Source: an uncultured Gemmatimonadota bacterium
GTDB lineage: Bacteria > Latescibacterota > UBA2968 > UBA8231
Reading direction: 5' to 3'
Assembly: GCA_903893785.1 (NCBI GenBank)
Contig: CAITNQ010000174.1
Coordinates: forward strand, 1 to 33,335
Length of the DNA stretch: 33,335 bases
Of the stretch, positions 14,513-23,320 are shown in pieces. Positions within the stretch are counted from its first letter, which is position 1, and each line of letters opens with the position of its first letter. The position numbers and the translations under genes are program-made. Under the pieces are notes generated by a model. The model did no database searches. It was not told the DNA's origin and saw only the letters and a list, made by a program, of their open reading frames with translations.

Positions 14513-17326
14513 ATGACAGATGCCGGTTGGCAGACAGGCGGAGGCCAACGGCCCCCGAGCGCAGGAGCCCGCGTGATCGATCAGGGCGGTCCGTGGCCGT
14601 GGCGCCGGGGCCGATCGCGCCCCTGGCTGGGCGCCGCAGCCGTCGTGCTCTTTTTCGGCTTCCCGGCTGCGATCGGCGTGCTCAGCGACTGGCTCTGGTT
14701 CGGTGAAACCGGGTACCAGCAGGTCCTCCTGCAGGAATGGACGACGCGGGCGTGGCTGGGCAGCGTCGTGGGGCTGGCCGCTTTCGCCTTCCTTTACGCC
14801 CAGCTGCATCTGGCCATCCGCGGCCTGGCCATGCCCTTCATTGTGGTGCCGAGCGGCCGACCGGAAACACCCCCGATGACCCTCGGCCTGCCGCAGCTGC
14901 GCGGACTGGCGGCTGTGGCTAGCGGCGTCGTGGCGCTGCTGATGGCCCTGGCGGCCGCCAGCCAGTGGCAGGCCTGGCTGCTCTATCGCCACGCCGTGCC
15001 GTTCGGCGAGGCCGACCCCATCCTGGGGCGCGACCTGGCCTTCTACGTCTTCGCCCTGCCCTGGCTTGATTTCGCCCGCGGCCTCCTGCTGGCCCTGCTG
15101 TTGGCGGCCACGGCAGGGTGCGGCGGGCTCTACCTGGTGGGCGGTGCGCTGCGGTTGGGCACGGGGCGGCTGCAGAGCGGCCTGGCCACGGGCCGGGCCC
15201 GGCCCCACATGTCGCTGCTGGTCGCCGCGGTGTTCCTGGTGCTCGCCCTGGGGGCGTACCTCGACATGCCGCAGCTCCTCCTGCATCCATCGGGCATCGT
15301 CCACGGGGCCTCGTACGTGGGTGCCAACGCCCGGTTGCCGGCCCTGTGGCTGCTGCTGGTCGCCGCCCTGGTGAGCGCGGCCCTGGCGGCCCTCCAGGCC
15401 TGGCAATCCCGGCCGTGGTTGCTGCTGGCGGGCGGCGGCCTGTACCTGGCCGTGTGGGTGGGTGGCGGCCTGTATGCCGCCGTGGTGCAGCGTCTGGTGG
15501 TGGCCCCCAACGAGCAAGCCAATGAGGCCCCGTATATCGCCCACAACATTGCCGCCACGCGACGTGCCTTTGGTCTGGAACGCGTCGAGGAGCGGTCCCT
15601 GTCGGGCGACGCGGCGTTGACGCGGGCCGACATTGACCGCAATTCGGCGACGCTGGAGAATGTGCGGCTGTGGGACCACCAGCCCCTGCTCGACACGTTC
15701 GGCCAGATCCAGGAAATCCGCACGTACTACGATTTCGTCTCCGTCGACAACGACCGGTACATGATCGACGGCAAGCTGCGACAGGTGATGCTGTCGGCAC
15801 GCGAGCTGAACGCGCGGAGCCTGCCCAACCGCACTTGGATCAACGAGCGGTTGACGTTCACGCACGGCCATGGTCTGGCCCTGGGCCCGGTGAACCAGGT
15901 GTCGCAGGAGGGCCTGCCGGTGTTGTGGGTGAAGAACCTGCCGCCGGAGTCCTCGGTCGACATCCCGATCACCGAGCCCAGCTTGTACTACAGCGAGCTG
16001 TCGAGCGACTACGTCATCGTCAAGACCCAGGTGCCTGAATTCCATTACCCGAAGGGCGACGACAACGTGTATTCGTCGTACACCGGGTCAGGTGGCATCG
16101 CCATATCGAGCTGGTGGCGCCGTCTGCTGTTTGCGGTGCGCTTCCACTCGTTCGATATCCTGGTCAGCCCCAACATCACCGACCAAAGCCGGCTGATGTT
16201 CCGTCGTCAGGTTGCCGAACGGGTCACCGCCATCGCCCCGTTTCTCACATACGACGAGGACCCCTATCTGGTCGTTTCGGCCGGCCGCCTTTACTGGATC
16301 CAGGACGCATACACGGTCAGCCGGAGCTATCCGTACTCGACGCCATCGGCCACCGGCATCAGCTACATCCGCAACTCGGTCAAGGCCGTGGTGGACGCGT
16401 ACGACGGCACGGTCAGTTTCTTCCTGGCGGATGAGCATGATCCCGTGGCTGCCACTCTGGGACGCATCTACCCCGGCCTGTTCAAGCCGCTGGACCAGAT
16501 GCCCCAGGACCTGCGTGGGCACCTGCGGTATCCGGAGAGCCTGTTCGGTATTCAGGCCGCCATGTACCTGACCTACCACATGACCAATCCGTCGGTGTTC
16601 TACAACAAGGAAGACCAGTGGGAGATCCCGGCGTTGGATGGCGAGGGGCGCGGCCGCCCCATGCAGCCATACTACACGATCATGAAACTGCCGGGCGAAG
16701 AACGGGCGGAGTTCATCCAGATGCTGCCGTTTACGCCGCGCGGCAAGGACAATCTGTCGGCCTGGATGGTGGCCCGCAGCGACGGCGACTCGTACGGCAA
16801 ACTGCTGGTGTTCCAGTTCCCCAAACAGAAGGTGGTCTTCGGGCCGCGCCAGGTTATCGGGCGCATCAATCAGGACCAGCTCATCTCGCCCCAGATTACC
16901 CTGTGGGATCAGCAGGGCTCGGAGGTGATTCAGGGCACTTTGCTGGTGATCCCGATCGAGGAGTCGCTGCTGTACGTGCGGCCGCTATACCTGCGGGCCG
17001 CCGACGGCCGCATCCCCGAACTCAAACGGGTGATCGTCGCTTACCAGAACCAGATTGTGATGGAGGAGACACTAGAGGCGGCGCTGGGCCGCATCTTCGG
17101 CGGTCTCGAGGGGGCGCCTGCCGTGGCGGTTGCTGTTGATGGCGGGGCGACACCGCCCGCGCCATCCCCCCGAAAACCCGGCGAGACGCCGGATCTGCAG
17201 CAGGCCAGGGTTCACTTCGAGCGCGCGTTGGAGGCCCAACGACGGGGTGACTGGAGCGCCTACGGCGAGGAGTTGCGGCGACTGGGGGCAATCCTGGGCA
17301 CACCGGCCGCGAACCCGCGTCCGTAG
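14513..17326 (+). CDS. UPF0182 family membrane protein
   Basis: The 937-residue protein belongs to the COG1615/UPF0182 family, whose function is unknown. The N-terminal third has about seven hydrophobic segments (first at about 38-57, then LWFGETGYQQVLLQEW, a family signature, at 61-76), and the rest is a large soluble domain expected outside the membrane; recognisable segments include VAPNEQANEAPYI, NIRLWD-like ENVRLWDHQPLLDTFGQIQE and SSYTGSGGIAISSWWRRLLF. The last 70 residues form a Pro-rich linker and a short helical stretch resembling the family C-terminus. The ATG at 14513 is preceded by GGAGG (14502-14506, six-base spacer), so I prefer it over an earlier in-frame GTG at 14411. It shares the strand with kup, but no functional link is known. 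Confidence 0.9.
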   Translation: MTDAGWQTGGGQRPPSAGARVIDQGGPWPWRRGRSRPWLGAAAVVLFFGFPAAIGVLSDWLWFGETGYQQVLLQEWTTRAWLGSVVGLAAFAFLYAQLHLAIRGLAMPFIVVPSGRPETPPMTLGLPQLRGLAAVASGVVALLMALAAASQWQAWLLYRHAVPFGEADPILGRDLAFYVFALPWLDFARGLLLALLLAATAGCGGLYLVGGALRLGTGRLQSGLATGRARPHMSLLVAAVFLVLALGAYLDMPQLLLHPSGIVHGASYVGANARLPALWLLLVAALVSAALAALQAWQSRPWLLLAGGGLYLAVWVGGGLYAAVVQRLVVAPNEQANEAPYIAHNIAATRRAFGLERVEERSLSGDAALTRADIDRNSATLENVRLWDHQPLLDTFGQIQEIRTYYDFVSVDNDRYMIDGKLRQVMLSARELNARSLPNRTWINERLTFTHGHGLALGPVNQVSQEGLPVLWVKNLPPESSVDIPITEPSLYYSELSSDYVIVKTQVPEFHYPKGDDNVYSSYTGSGGIAISSWWRRLLFAVRFHSFDILVSPNITDQSRLMFRRQVAERVTAIAPFLTYDEDPYLVVSAGRLYWIQDAYTVSRSYPYSTPSATGISYIRNSVKAVVDAYDGTVSFFLADEHDPVAATLGRIYPGLFKPLDQMPQDLRGHLRYPESLFGIQAAMYLTYHMTNPSVFYNKEDQWEIPALDGEGRGRPMQPYYTIMKLPGEERAEFIQMLPFTPRGKDNLSAWMVARSDGDSYGKLLVFQFPKQKVVFGPRQVIGRINQDQLISPQITLWDQQGSEVIQGTLLVIPIEESLLYVRPLYLRAADGRIPELKRVIVAYQNQIVMEETLEAALGRIFGGLEGAPAVAVAVDGGATPPAPSPRKPGETPDLQQARVHFERALEAQRRGDWSAYGEELRRLGAILGTPAANPRP

Positions 17327-17339
17327 CCGGCGGTTGCCG

Positions 17340-17383
17340 CACGGCCCGTTCCCGGCCCCATCGGGTGCTGGGGGCGGGCCGTG
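17340..17383. terminator. Hairpin terminator between convergent genes
   Basis: CACGGCCCG (17340-17348) pairs perfectly with CGGGCCGTG (17375-17383), and an inner CCCCA/TGGGG stem extends it; TTT follows on the plus strand. It lies 14 bp after the UPF0182 stop and 61 bp beyond the flippase stop on the other strand, so it may serve both genes. The T-tract is short. Confidence 0.55.
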
Positions 17384-17444
17384 TTTGGCCCGGTAGGACC
17401 CTGTCGTCGTCGGCGCGGCCAACCCGGTTCGCGCGAGGCGGACC

Positions 17445-18884
17445 TCAACCCCGGATACCGCGCCAGTACTGCTGGCACAGGTCGCGTGCCAGCAACCGTA
17501 ACGAGGCGCCGAAGGCGATGCCGGCCAGGACCCCACCGGCTGCCAGCGCCATCCACGGATCCCGCGGCAGCCAGGGCGCCGACGCCGCCAGCACGGCGCC
17601 AACCACGAGCGCCACCAGGCCAGGTCGCACCATCACGCGCAGATAGGCGCCCAGCGGTTGGTCGATGAGGCGTCCGGCGAGGTACTGGGAAGCGACCAGG
17701 AACAGCACTGAGGTGGTCAGGAGTACCTGGCAGATACCCTCTACCCCGCCACCGCCGCCCACACTCCAGATGAGGCCGGGCAGCAGCACGGCCATGGTCG
17801 CCACGGACCAGTAAAGCGACCAGTTGGCGCGGCCTTTGGCCATGTACACCGAACCTACCACCAGGCCCACTGCCCGCACAATCGTGGCTGCAGCCAGCAG
17901 ACGCACGGGGCCCAGGGCCGTGGGCATGCCGATCAGATCGAGGAGACGCGGCGCCAGCACCACCAGGGCAAGCAGGGCGGGCCAGAACACTAGGGCGATG
18001 CTCTGCACGAACTTGAGGTAGCTGCGCCGCAGCAGCGCGTCATCGGCCTGCATCGAGGCGAAGGTGGGGAACGACACCCTCGTCAATACCGTCGACAGCC
18101 GGAGCAGCGGCATGGTGGTTAGCCGGTCGGCTAGTTTGTAGGAGGCCATTTCGTTGTGACCCAACTGGTTAAAGACAACGAAACTGGCCAGGTTGCTGCT
18201 CAGGTAGTTGACCGTGCGTGAGCCGGTGAAGTGCAGACCGAACGGCAGGATATCGCGCAGTACGCGCGGCGAGAACCGCCAACTCGGCCACCACCCGGCG
18301 CCGATGGCCATCGCTGCCAGCAGGGCTACCTCCCGCACTAGGGCACCCAGGATGGCGCTCCACAGACCCATGTCGAGAGCGAGCAGGACGGCGACCACCA
18401 GCCCGTAGACCAGCACCGAAGCCATCTCTGCCACGGCCATGGCTTTCAGGCGCAGGTTGAACTGCAGCCGCGCCCGGAAGACGCCGGACACGGCCGCGAA
18501 CGGCACCAGCAGCATCAGCGGCGCAAACACCCGTTGGAACGCACGAGGATCGCCCTCGTATGCCAGCCGGGCCACCCAGGGCGCCGTGGCCCACGCCGTC
18601 GCGGTAATCGCCAGACCGGCGGCCAGGCTGACCCAGAAGGTGGCGCTGTAGTGCTCGTCGGCCGCTTGGCGGAACTGCACCAGGGCTGAACTCAAGCCCA
18701 GGTCACCTACCAGCGCCAGCAGCATGACGATGTTCAGGGCACCTTCGTACAACCCGACATCGGCCTGGGCGAGGAAGGCGTACAGGGCCAACGGGATAAA
18801 CAGCGCCAGCAGGGACGCACCACCGGTCCAGAACACGCCGTGGATGGTCTGCGTGGTCAACGACGCTCTGCCGTCGGTGCTCAC
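17445..18884 (-). CDS. Polysaccharide flippase (MOP superfamily, Wzx-like)
   Basis: The 479-residue protein has about 12-14 hydrophobic helices and the layout of the polysaccharide-synthesis/MATE-like (MOP) exporters that flip lipid-linked sugar repeats across the inner membrane. The N-terminal LTTQTIHGVFWTGGASLLA and the DVGLYEGALNIVMLLALVGDLGLSSALVQ stretch are characteristic of the family, as is the central YKLADRLTTMPLLRLSTVL region. No glycosyltransferases or Wzy are in the window, so the exported glycan is unknown. The GTG at 18884 has AGGA (18894-18891) six bases upstream and starts at the family's usual N-terminus; the frame continues about 80 codons upstream, but that part is Arg/Gly/Pro-rich and looks non-coding. 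Confidence 0.8.
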   Translation of the reverse strand: MSTDGRASLTTQTIHGVFWTGGASLLALFIPLALYAFLAQADVGLYEGALNIVMLLALVGDLGLSSALVQFRQAADEHYSATFWVSLAAGLAITATAWATAPWVARLAYEGDPRAFQRVFAPLMLLVPFAAVSGVFRARLQFNLRLKAMAVAEMASVLVYGLVVAVLLALDMGLWSAILGALVREVALLAAMAIGAGWWPSWRFSPRVLRDILPFGLHFTGSRTVNYLSSNLASFVVFNQLGHNEMASYKLADRLTTMPLLRLSTVLTRVSFPTFASMQADDALLRRSYLKFVQSIALVFWPALLALVVLAPRLLDLIGMPTALGPVRLLAAATIVRAVGLVVGSVYMAKGRANWSLYWSVATMAVLLPGLIWSVGGGGGVEGICQVLLTTSVLFLVASQYLAGRLIDQPLGAYLRVMVRPGLVALVVGAVLAASAPWLPRDPWMALAAGGVLAGIAFGASLRLLARDLCQQYWRGIRG

Positions 18885-19318
18885 AACACGTCCTGGCCCC
18901 TGCGGGCCGCGTGGGGGGCGGGGGAAATGGAGCAGGAACAACAAGGGCCGGGCAGACGTGATAGGCAGCACCCCACCCCTGGGGCTGGCCCGGACGCCCA
19001 CCCGGCCCGCAACGGCCCCCAGTGCGCCCGAAGGCAGGAACCGGGTGCCGGCTACGGCGCAACTGAGTCCACGGTGAGTCGGTAGCCACCCACCCCTGGG
19101 CGTACCGAGCCGTCGGACAGTTGCCACCGCAGATCAGGATCGCTTGGTGGAAACGGCGCCAAGCAACGCCCGCCCCCGCGATACCGCGACTGCGGCGTCG
19201 CCATCACGCGCCTACGTGACTAAATGTAAACACCTTCAGCCCGGCGCGCACCCCCATAGGGCGCCGAAAATAACGCTGACCGCTGCGGGTCGGCCCGGGT
19301 GCCGCGAGCCCGGGCCCA
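18885..19318. other. Gene-free region between zinc-ribbon protein and flippase genes
   Basis: These 434 bp hold no credible gene: open frames on either strand give Arg/Pro/Ala-rich translations without domains. Near the right end is a hairpin (19292-19316). A rare AT-rich patch at about 19215-19232 (GACTAAATGTAAAC) stands out from the GC background and could belong to the flippase promoter, but I find no -35/-10 pair with good spacing. No RNA gene was recognised. Confidence 0.6.
19292..19316 (-). terminator. Hairpin just after the zinc-ribbon gene
   Basis: GGCCCGGG (19292-19299) pairs with CCCGGGCC (19309-19316): an 8-bp stem with a 9-nt loop, 2 bp beyond the stop codon. The minus-strand sequence after it is not a T-tract (TTATTTTC appears about 20 bp later), so intrinsic termination is plausible but unproven. 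Confidence 0.4.
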
Positions 19319-20197
19319 TCAACGCAGCGGCTGCAGTGTCGCGCCGTCCAGCAGCAGGTCGGCCACGGGCTGGTCGCTGGTGAGAACCAGGTTGGCGGTC
19401 AGGCCCGAGATGCGGTGCACCGCGCGCAGGTCGGGCGCGGCAAAGGCGAACTCGCCGCGCTGCGAGGCCCGTGAACGTGCCGGGACGACGAGGTTGGCCG
19501 GGCGGTCCACAACGACGAAGGAGGCGAAGCTGGCCAGGGCGCGGCGGTATTCCCTACCGCGCCACCGGTCGGTCCAATCGTCCCGCAGGACCTTGCTCAC
19601 GCTCGTCATGTGGGCCGATATCGGCTGGTCGAGCGGGTTGTCGACGGTCAGCGTCCAAGCGCAACGGACCTGGAAGCGGTACGGCTGTCGCGAAGCCGGC
19701 AGTGGCTCTACGGCGACCCAGCGCCATGCCAGCGTCGCCTGGGCCCGCCCGATCTCGGCGCTGTCCGGTTCGGGCGACAGACGGTAACTCCAGCCGCCCG
19801 CCAGCGGGTCGCGGCTGCGAATGAGCACGCGACGTTCGGCCACTACCGAGGCGGGCAGGGACGAGAGTCGCGGCCGGGTGTCCAGCTCGCGTGGCCACCG
19901 GGTCAGCCAGACCCAGGTCGCGACGGCGGCCACGAGGAGCACCAGCAGGGCCGCGACAAGCCAACGGCGGGTGTGCCGGCGGTGCCGGCCGGCAAGGGCG
20001 GATCGTGGCCGCCGCGCGGACGGCCGAACGCCGGGGCGGCGCGCGGTACTGGCCGGGGTCGCGGTGGCCTCCACGAACACCACTTCGACGCCGCACTTGG
20101 GGCACACAGTCGGACGCTGCAGGCGTGCGGCGCTACCCCGGCCCACCATGCCGCACTGTGGACAACGGATGCGGCGCAGCACCCGCTCGACAGTCAT
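19319..20197 (-). CDS. Zinc-ribbon, single-pass membrane protein of unknown function
   Basis: The 292-residue protein begins with a zinc ribbon: Cys12-x2-Cys15 (CPQCG) and Cys32-x2-Cys35 (CPKCG), 16 residues apart. A basic linker (Arg/Pro-rich, 50-78) leads to one transmembrane helix at about 79-98 (LVAALLVLLVAAVATWVWL), and the remaining 190 residues would lie outside the cytoplasm. That part looks beta-rich and includes segments such as YRFQVRCAWTLTVDNPLDQPI. The MJ0042-type N-terminal ribbon plus TM layout is common in planctomycete- and delta-like proteins, but I do not recognise the C-terminal domain. The ATG at 20197 has GGGGGAGG directly before it; an in-frame start at 20308 would add 37 residues of no clear character. 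The next gene downstream is the flippase, 434 bp away, so co-transcription is doubtful. Confidence 0.7.
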   Translation of the reverse strand: MTVERVLRRIRCPQCGMVGRGSAARLQRPTVCPKCGVEVVFVEATATPASTARRPGVRPSARRPRSALAGRHRRHTRRWLVAALLVLLVAAVATWVWLTRWPRELDTRPRLSSLPASVVAERRVLIRSRDPLAGGWSYRLSPEPDSAEIGRAQATLAWRWVAVEPLPASRQPYRFQVRCAWTLTVDNPLDQPISAHMTSVSKVLRDDWTDRWRGREYRRALASFASFVVVDRPANLVVPARSRASQRGEFAFAAPDLRAVHRISGLTANLVLTSDQPVADLLLDGATLQPLR

Positions 20198-20386
20198 CTG
20201 CCTCCCCCACGCCCACCTGCCGCGCATTGACCGCGGACGACTCTGGCGGGCACAAGGTACGCAGGCAACGGCCACGAGACCAGTCGCCGTGCCGCGCGGC
20301 CAGAGCACCGAGGGGATCGTCTGGGCGACGCGGTCGGCGTCCTGCTAGCCCGGCGCAGCGTCAGTCCGGCGCCGGCGCGCCAGTCG

Positions 20387-23320
20387 TCACTGCCCTGGGA
20401 ACGTTCCCAGGTAAGCCGCAACCTCGGCCAGCATGGACTCCGCCTCCCGGTGCAACTCGGCTTCGATGGCCATGGCCGAGGAGTCGCGTGTCTTGATCGC
20501 CAGTTCCAGGCGCCGGGCCACACGCCCCAGCCGCTCGCCTGCCAGGCTGAGGGCCATGCCCTTGATGCTGTGGGCGGCTTGAGCTGCAGCTTCGTAGTCG
20601 CCGCCCGTCAGGCTGGTGGCCAGATCGCGCAGGCGGGGCTGCAGGCTCTCGGGCAGCTTGGCCAGGATGCGGCGGGCGTTGGCTTGGTTGCCGCCGACGC
20701 GGTTGAGGAAGCCCTCCTGGTCAAAAACGGCCGCGTCGGGATGCGAACGGGCCGTCGCGGCAGGGCTGCTCGCGGTCGGCACGGGTGCTACGGGTGCGAT
20801 GCGCGCCACGGGTGCTGTACCGGCGCCGGTAACCTGGACCTCGGTCAGCCATTGTGACAGCTTGGCCTCCAGCGCCCACCGGTCGATCGGTTTGGTGATG
20901 TAGTCGTCCATGCCGGCGGCCAGGCACCGCTCGCGATCTCCCTCCATAGCGTGGGCCGTCACGGCAATGACGCGGACCTGCCGGTTGCGCGCCCGCGACT
21001 CGGGCCCGCGGATGGCCTGCGTCGCGGCATACCCATCCATCCCCGGCATCTGGCAATCCATCAACACCAGATCGTAGTCCTCACGCTCGAGCGCGGCGAT
21101 GGCTTCGGCGCCGTCACTGACGGCAACCGCGTCGTGGCCGAGGCTCAGCAGGAGTCCCAGGGCCACCTCCTGGTTGATCTGGTTGTCCTCGGCCAGCAGC
21201 ACCCTGGCGGGCCGTCCCCCGATCGGGCGGGCGCGCACTGTGGCGGGCTCCCGCGCCTGCGGCAGCGCCACGCTCTCGCCGGTGATCAGGCGCCGCAGGA
21301 TCTCGATCAGTTCACGACGGCGCAGGGGCCTGGGCAACGAGGCATCGAAGCCAGCTGCGGTGATCAGCTGACGGTCCTCGCTTTGCGCCAACGAGGTAAC
21401 CATGACCAGTCTGACGTCGGCGTGGCGCGCGTCGTCGCGGATAATGCGGCCCAGAGCCAGGCCGTCGATCACCGGCAGGCGACCCTCGATAATGGCTATG
21501 GCATAGGGGTCGCCGTCGCCCTGCGCCCGGTTGATCTCGCGCAAGGCGTCGAACCCCTGGGACACGGGTGTCACCCGCAGGCCGCTGGCCGACAACTGCT
21601 GCGCCATGGCCTCCAGGGACGCGGCATTGTGGTCCACGACCATGGCCCGGCAGCCGGCCAGCGCCGCCATGGTGCCGGCTCGCTGGGCCTGCTCCCAACC
21701 GGTCTGCAGACCGAACCGGACCGTGAACCAGAACAGCGAACCCACGCCGAGGGTGCTGTCGACGCCGATATCACCGCCCATCAGGCGGACTAGCTGCCGT
21801 GAGATGGCCAAACCCAACCCGGTGCCGCCGTAGTGCCGACTGGTCGAAGCATCGACCTGGGAGAATTTCTCGAACAGCAGCCCGAGTTTGTCCGGAGCGA
21901 TGCCGATACCCGTGTCGTGCACCGCAAAGCGGAGCACGGCCTCGTCTGCCTCCACTTCGGTAACGGAGACCCGCACGGTCACTTCGCCCTTCGCGGTGAA
22001 CTTGAGGGCGTTGCCCGCCAGGTTGGTCAGCACCTGCCGAAGGCGGCCCGGATCGCCGCGCAGGTCCAAGGGCACCTCCGGGTCGATGCGGCAGACCCAG
22101 GCGATGCCCTTCTGCTCGGCCCGCACCGCCAACGTGTCAGCGAAGTCGTCGAGCATTGCCTCCAGGTCGAAATCGAGCCGCTCCAGCTGCAGCCGCCCGG
22201 CTTCGATCTTTGACAGCTCCAAGATGTCGTTGATGATGGCCAGCAACGACTCGCCGCTGCTGCGGATGGCTTCGGCAAAACGCTGCTGCTCGCGGGTCAG
22301 CGAGGTCCCCAGCAGCAGTCCGGTCATGCCGATCACGCCGCTGGCCGGCGTCCGGATCTCGTGGCTCATATTGGCCAGGAAGTCGCTCTTGGCCTGGGCT
22401 GCAACCCGCGCCTCGCGAGCCAACGCAGTGGCTCGTTCAGTAGACTCGTTCAGTGCCTTAATTGTTTGCGCCAGTTCATCTTCCATGTGTTTTCGGGCGG
22501 TGATATCCACGTGGGTGCCGCACATCAACTGCGGTCGGCCCTCGCTGTCCCACGAGACCACCTTACCGCGATCGTGAACCCACACCCATGAGCCGTCCTT
22601 GTGGCGCATGCGGCATTCGCAGTCATAGTACGGGGTGTCGCCGGCAAAGTGCTGCCGCAGCAGGCGATCGGACTCGGCCAGATCGTCGGGATGGGCTTGG
22701 TCAAGCCAGGTGGCGATGGAGGTCGGCGCCAATTCCTCCAACTGGAAACCGATGATCTCAGCCCAGCGCGGATTGAACAGCACCTCGCCCGTCTGGACCT
22801 GCCACTCCCAGGTCCCGGCCCGCGTCCCCTCAAGGATGCGACGCAGGCGTTCGCGCTCCTCGGCCAGGGCGCGCCGCCCCTCCCACTCGCGCACCACGAC
22901 GCGGACCAGCAGGCGGAACTCGTCCGGCGCAAAAGGCTTGCGGACCAGGAACACGCGCTCGTCCAGCCGTTCGGCCAAAGTTTGGGGGCTGGCATCGGAA
23001 TGGGCCGAGCAGATGATGATGCTGATATCAGGGGCCAGCTCGCGGACCTTGACGGCGGTGTCCAGGCCGTTCTGTTCCGGCATGCGCATGTCGAGGATGC
23101 ACAGGGGCACCTGCGCTCCGGCTGCCAGCCGCGAAGCCACACCCTCGAGCAACTCGCTCGGCCGCGTGTAGAGCAGCAGCTCCAGCTCCGGCGACCCGAC
23201 TTCGGCCGCCGGTTCGCTCAGAATGTCCAGCGTGTCGGGTTGCGGCAGCAACACCTTGCGGTAGTATTCCAGGACCGCCCCATCGTCATCGACGATCGGG
23301 ATCGTATGCCGACTAGGCAT
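20387..23320 (-). CDS. Hybrid sensor kinase REC-PAS-HK-REC-REC-HPt
   Basis: The 977-residue protein has no membrane segment and six modules. REC1 (about 5-140) has acidic Asp11-13, phosphoacceptor Asp77 and Lys128. A PAS domain (about 160-275) ends in the usual DITARK. HisKA has His320 in [12 protein letters not shown]; the HATPase has N-box [15 protein letters not shown] and [12 protein letters not shown]2 (about 555-675) is degenerate: the acceptor site reads [11 protein letters not shown], so Glu612 replaces Asp, and the Lys position is Arg664. REC3 (705-820) is intact (Asp755, Lys810), and HPt has His917 in AAHSIKGMA. The likely path is His320 to Asp755 to His917. The start overlaps the upstream HNVGN kinase gene by 8 nt, so the two are translationally coupled, and REC1 is a likely target of that kinase. 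Confidence 0.9.
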   Translation of the reverse strand: MPSRHTIPIVDDDGAVLEYYRKVLLPQPDTLDILSEPAAEVGSPELELLLYTRPSELLEGVASRLAAGAQVPLCILDMRMPEQNGLDTAVKVRELAPDISIIICSAHSDASPQTLAERLDERVFLVRKPFAPDEFRLLVRVVVREWEGRRALAEERERLRRILEGTRAGTWEWQVQTGEVLFNPRWAEIIGFQLEELAPTSIATWLDQAHPDDLAESDRLLRQHFAGDTPYYDCECRMRHKDGSWVWVHDRGKVVSWDSEGRPQLMCGTHVDITARKHMEDELAQTIKALNESTERATALAREARVAAQAKSDFLANMSHEIRTPASGVIGMTGLLLGTSLTREQQRFAEAIRSSGESLLAIINDILELSKIEAGRLQLERLDFDLEAMLDDFADTLAVRAEQKGIAWVCRIDPEVPLDLRGDPGRLRQVLTNLAGNALKFTAKGEVTVRVSVTEVEADEAVLRFAVHDTGIGIAPDKLGLLFEKFSQVDASTSRHYGGTGLGLAISRQLVRLMGGDIGVDSTLGVGSLFWFTVRFGLQTGWEQAQRAGTMAALAGCRAMVVDHNAASLEAMAQQLSASGLRVTPVSQGFDALREINRAQGDGDPYAIAIIEGRLPVIDGLALGRIIRDDARHADVRLVMVTSLAQSEDRQLITAAGFDASLPRPLRRRELIEILRRLITGESVALPQAREPATVRARPIGGRPARVLLAEDNQINQEVALGLLLSLGHDAVAVSDGAEAIAALEREDYDLVLMDCQMPGMDGYAATQAIRGPESRARNRQVRVIAVTAHAMEGDRERCLAAGMDDYITKPIDRWALEAKLSQWLTEVQVTGAGTAPVARIAPVAPVPTASSPAATARSHPDAAVFDQEGFLNRVGGNQANARRILAKLPESLQPRLRDLATSLTGGDYEAAAQAAHSIKGMALSLAGERLGRVARRLELAIKTRDSSAMAIEAELHREAESMLAEVAAYLGTFPGQ

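Noticed and set aside
14360..16045. Long minus-strand ORF (about 561 codons) opposite the UPF0182 gene
   Set aside because: Same low-complexity Gln/Arg/Gly shadow composition; the sense frame is a conserved family.
18885..19127. N-terminal extension of the flippase (frame open to 19127)
   Set aside because: Arg/Gly/Pro-rich and without family similarity; the GTG at 18884 has a good Shine-Dalgarno site and starts at the conserved N-terminus.
20198..20308. N-terminal extension of the zinc-ribbon protein
   Set aside because: The added 37 residues have no clear character, and GGGGGAGG lies directly before the inner ATG at 20197.
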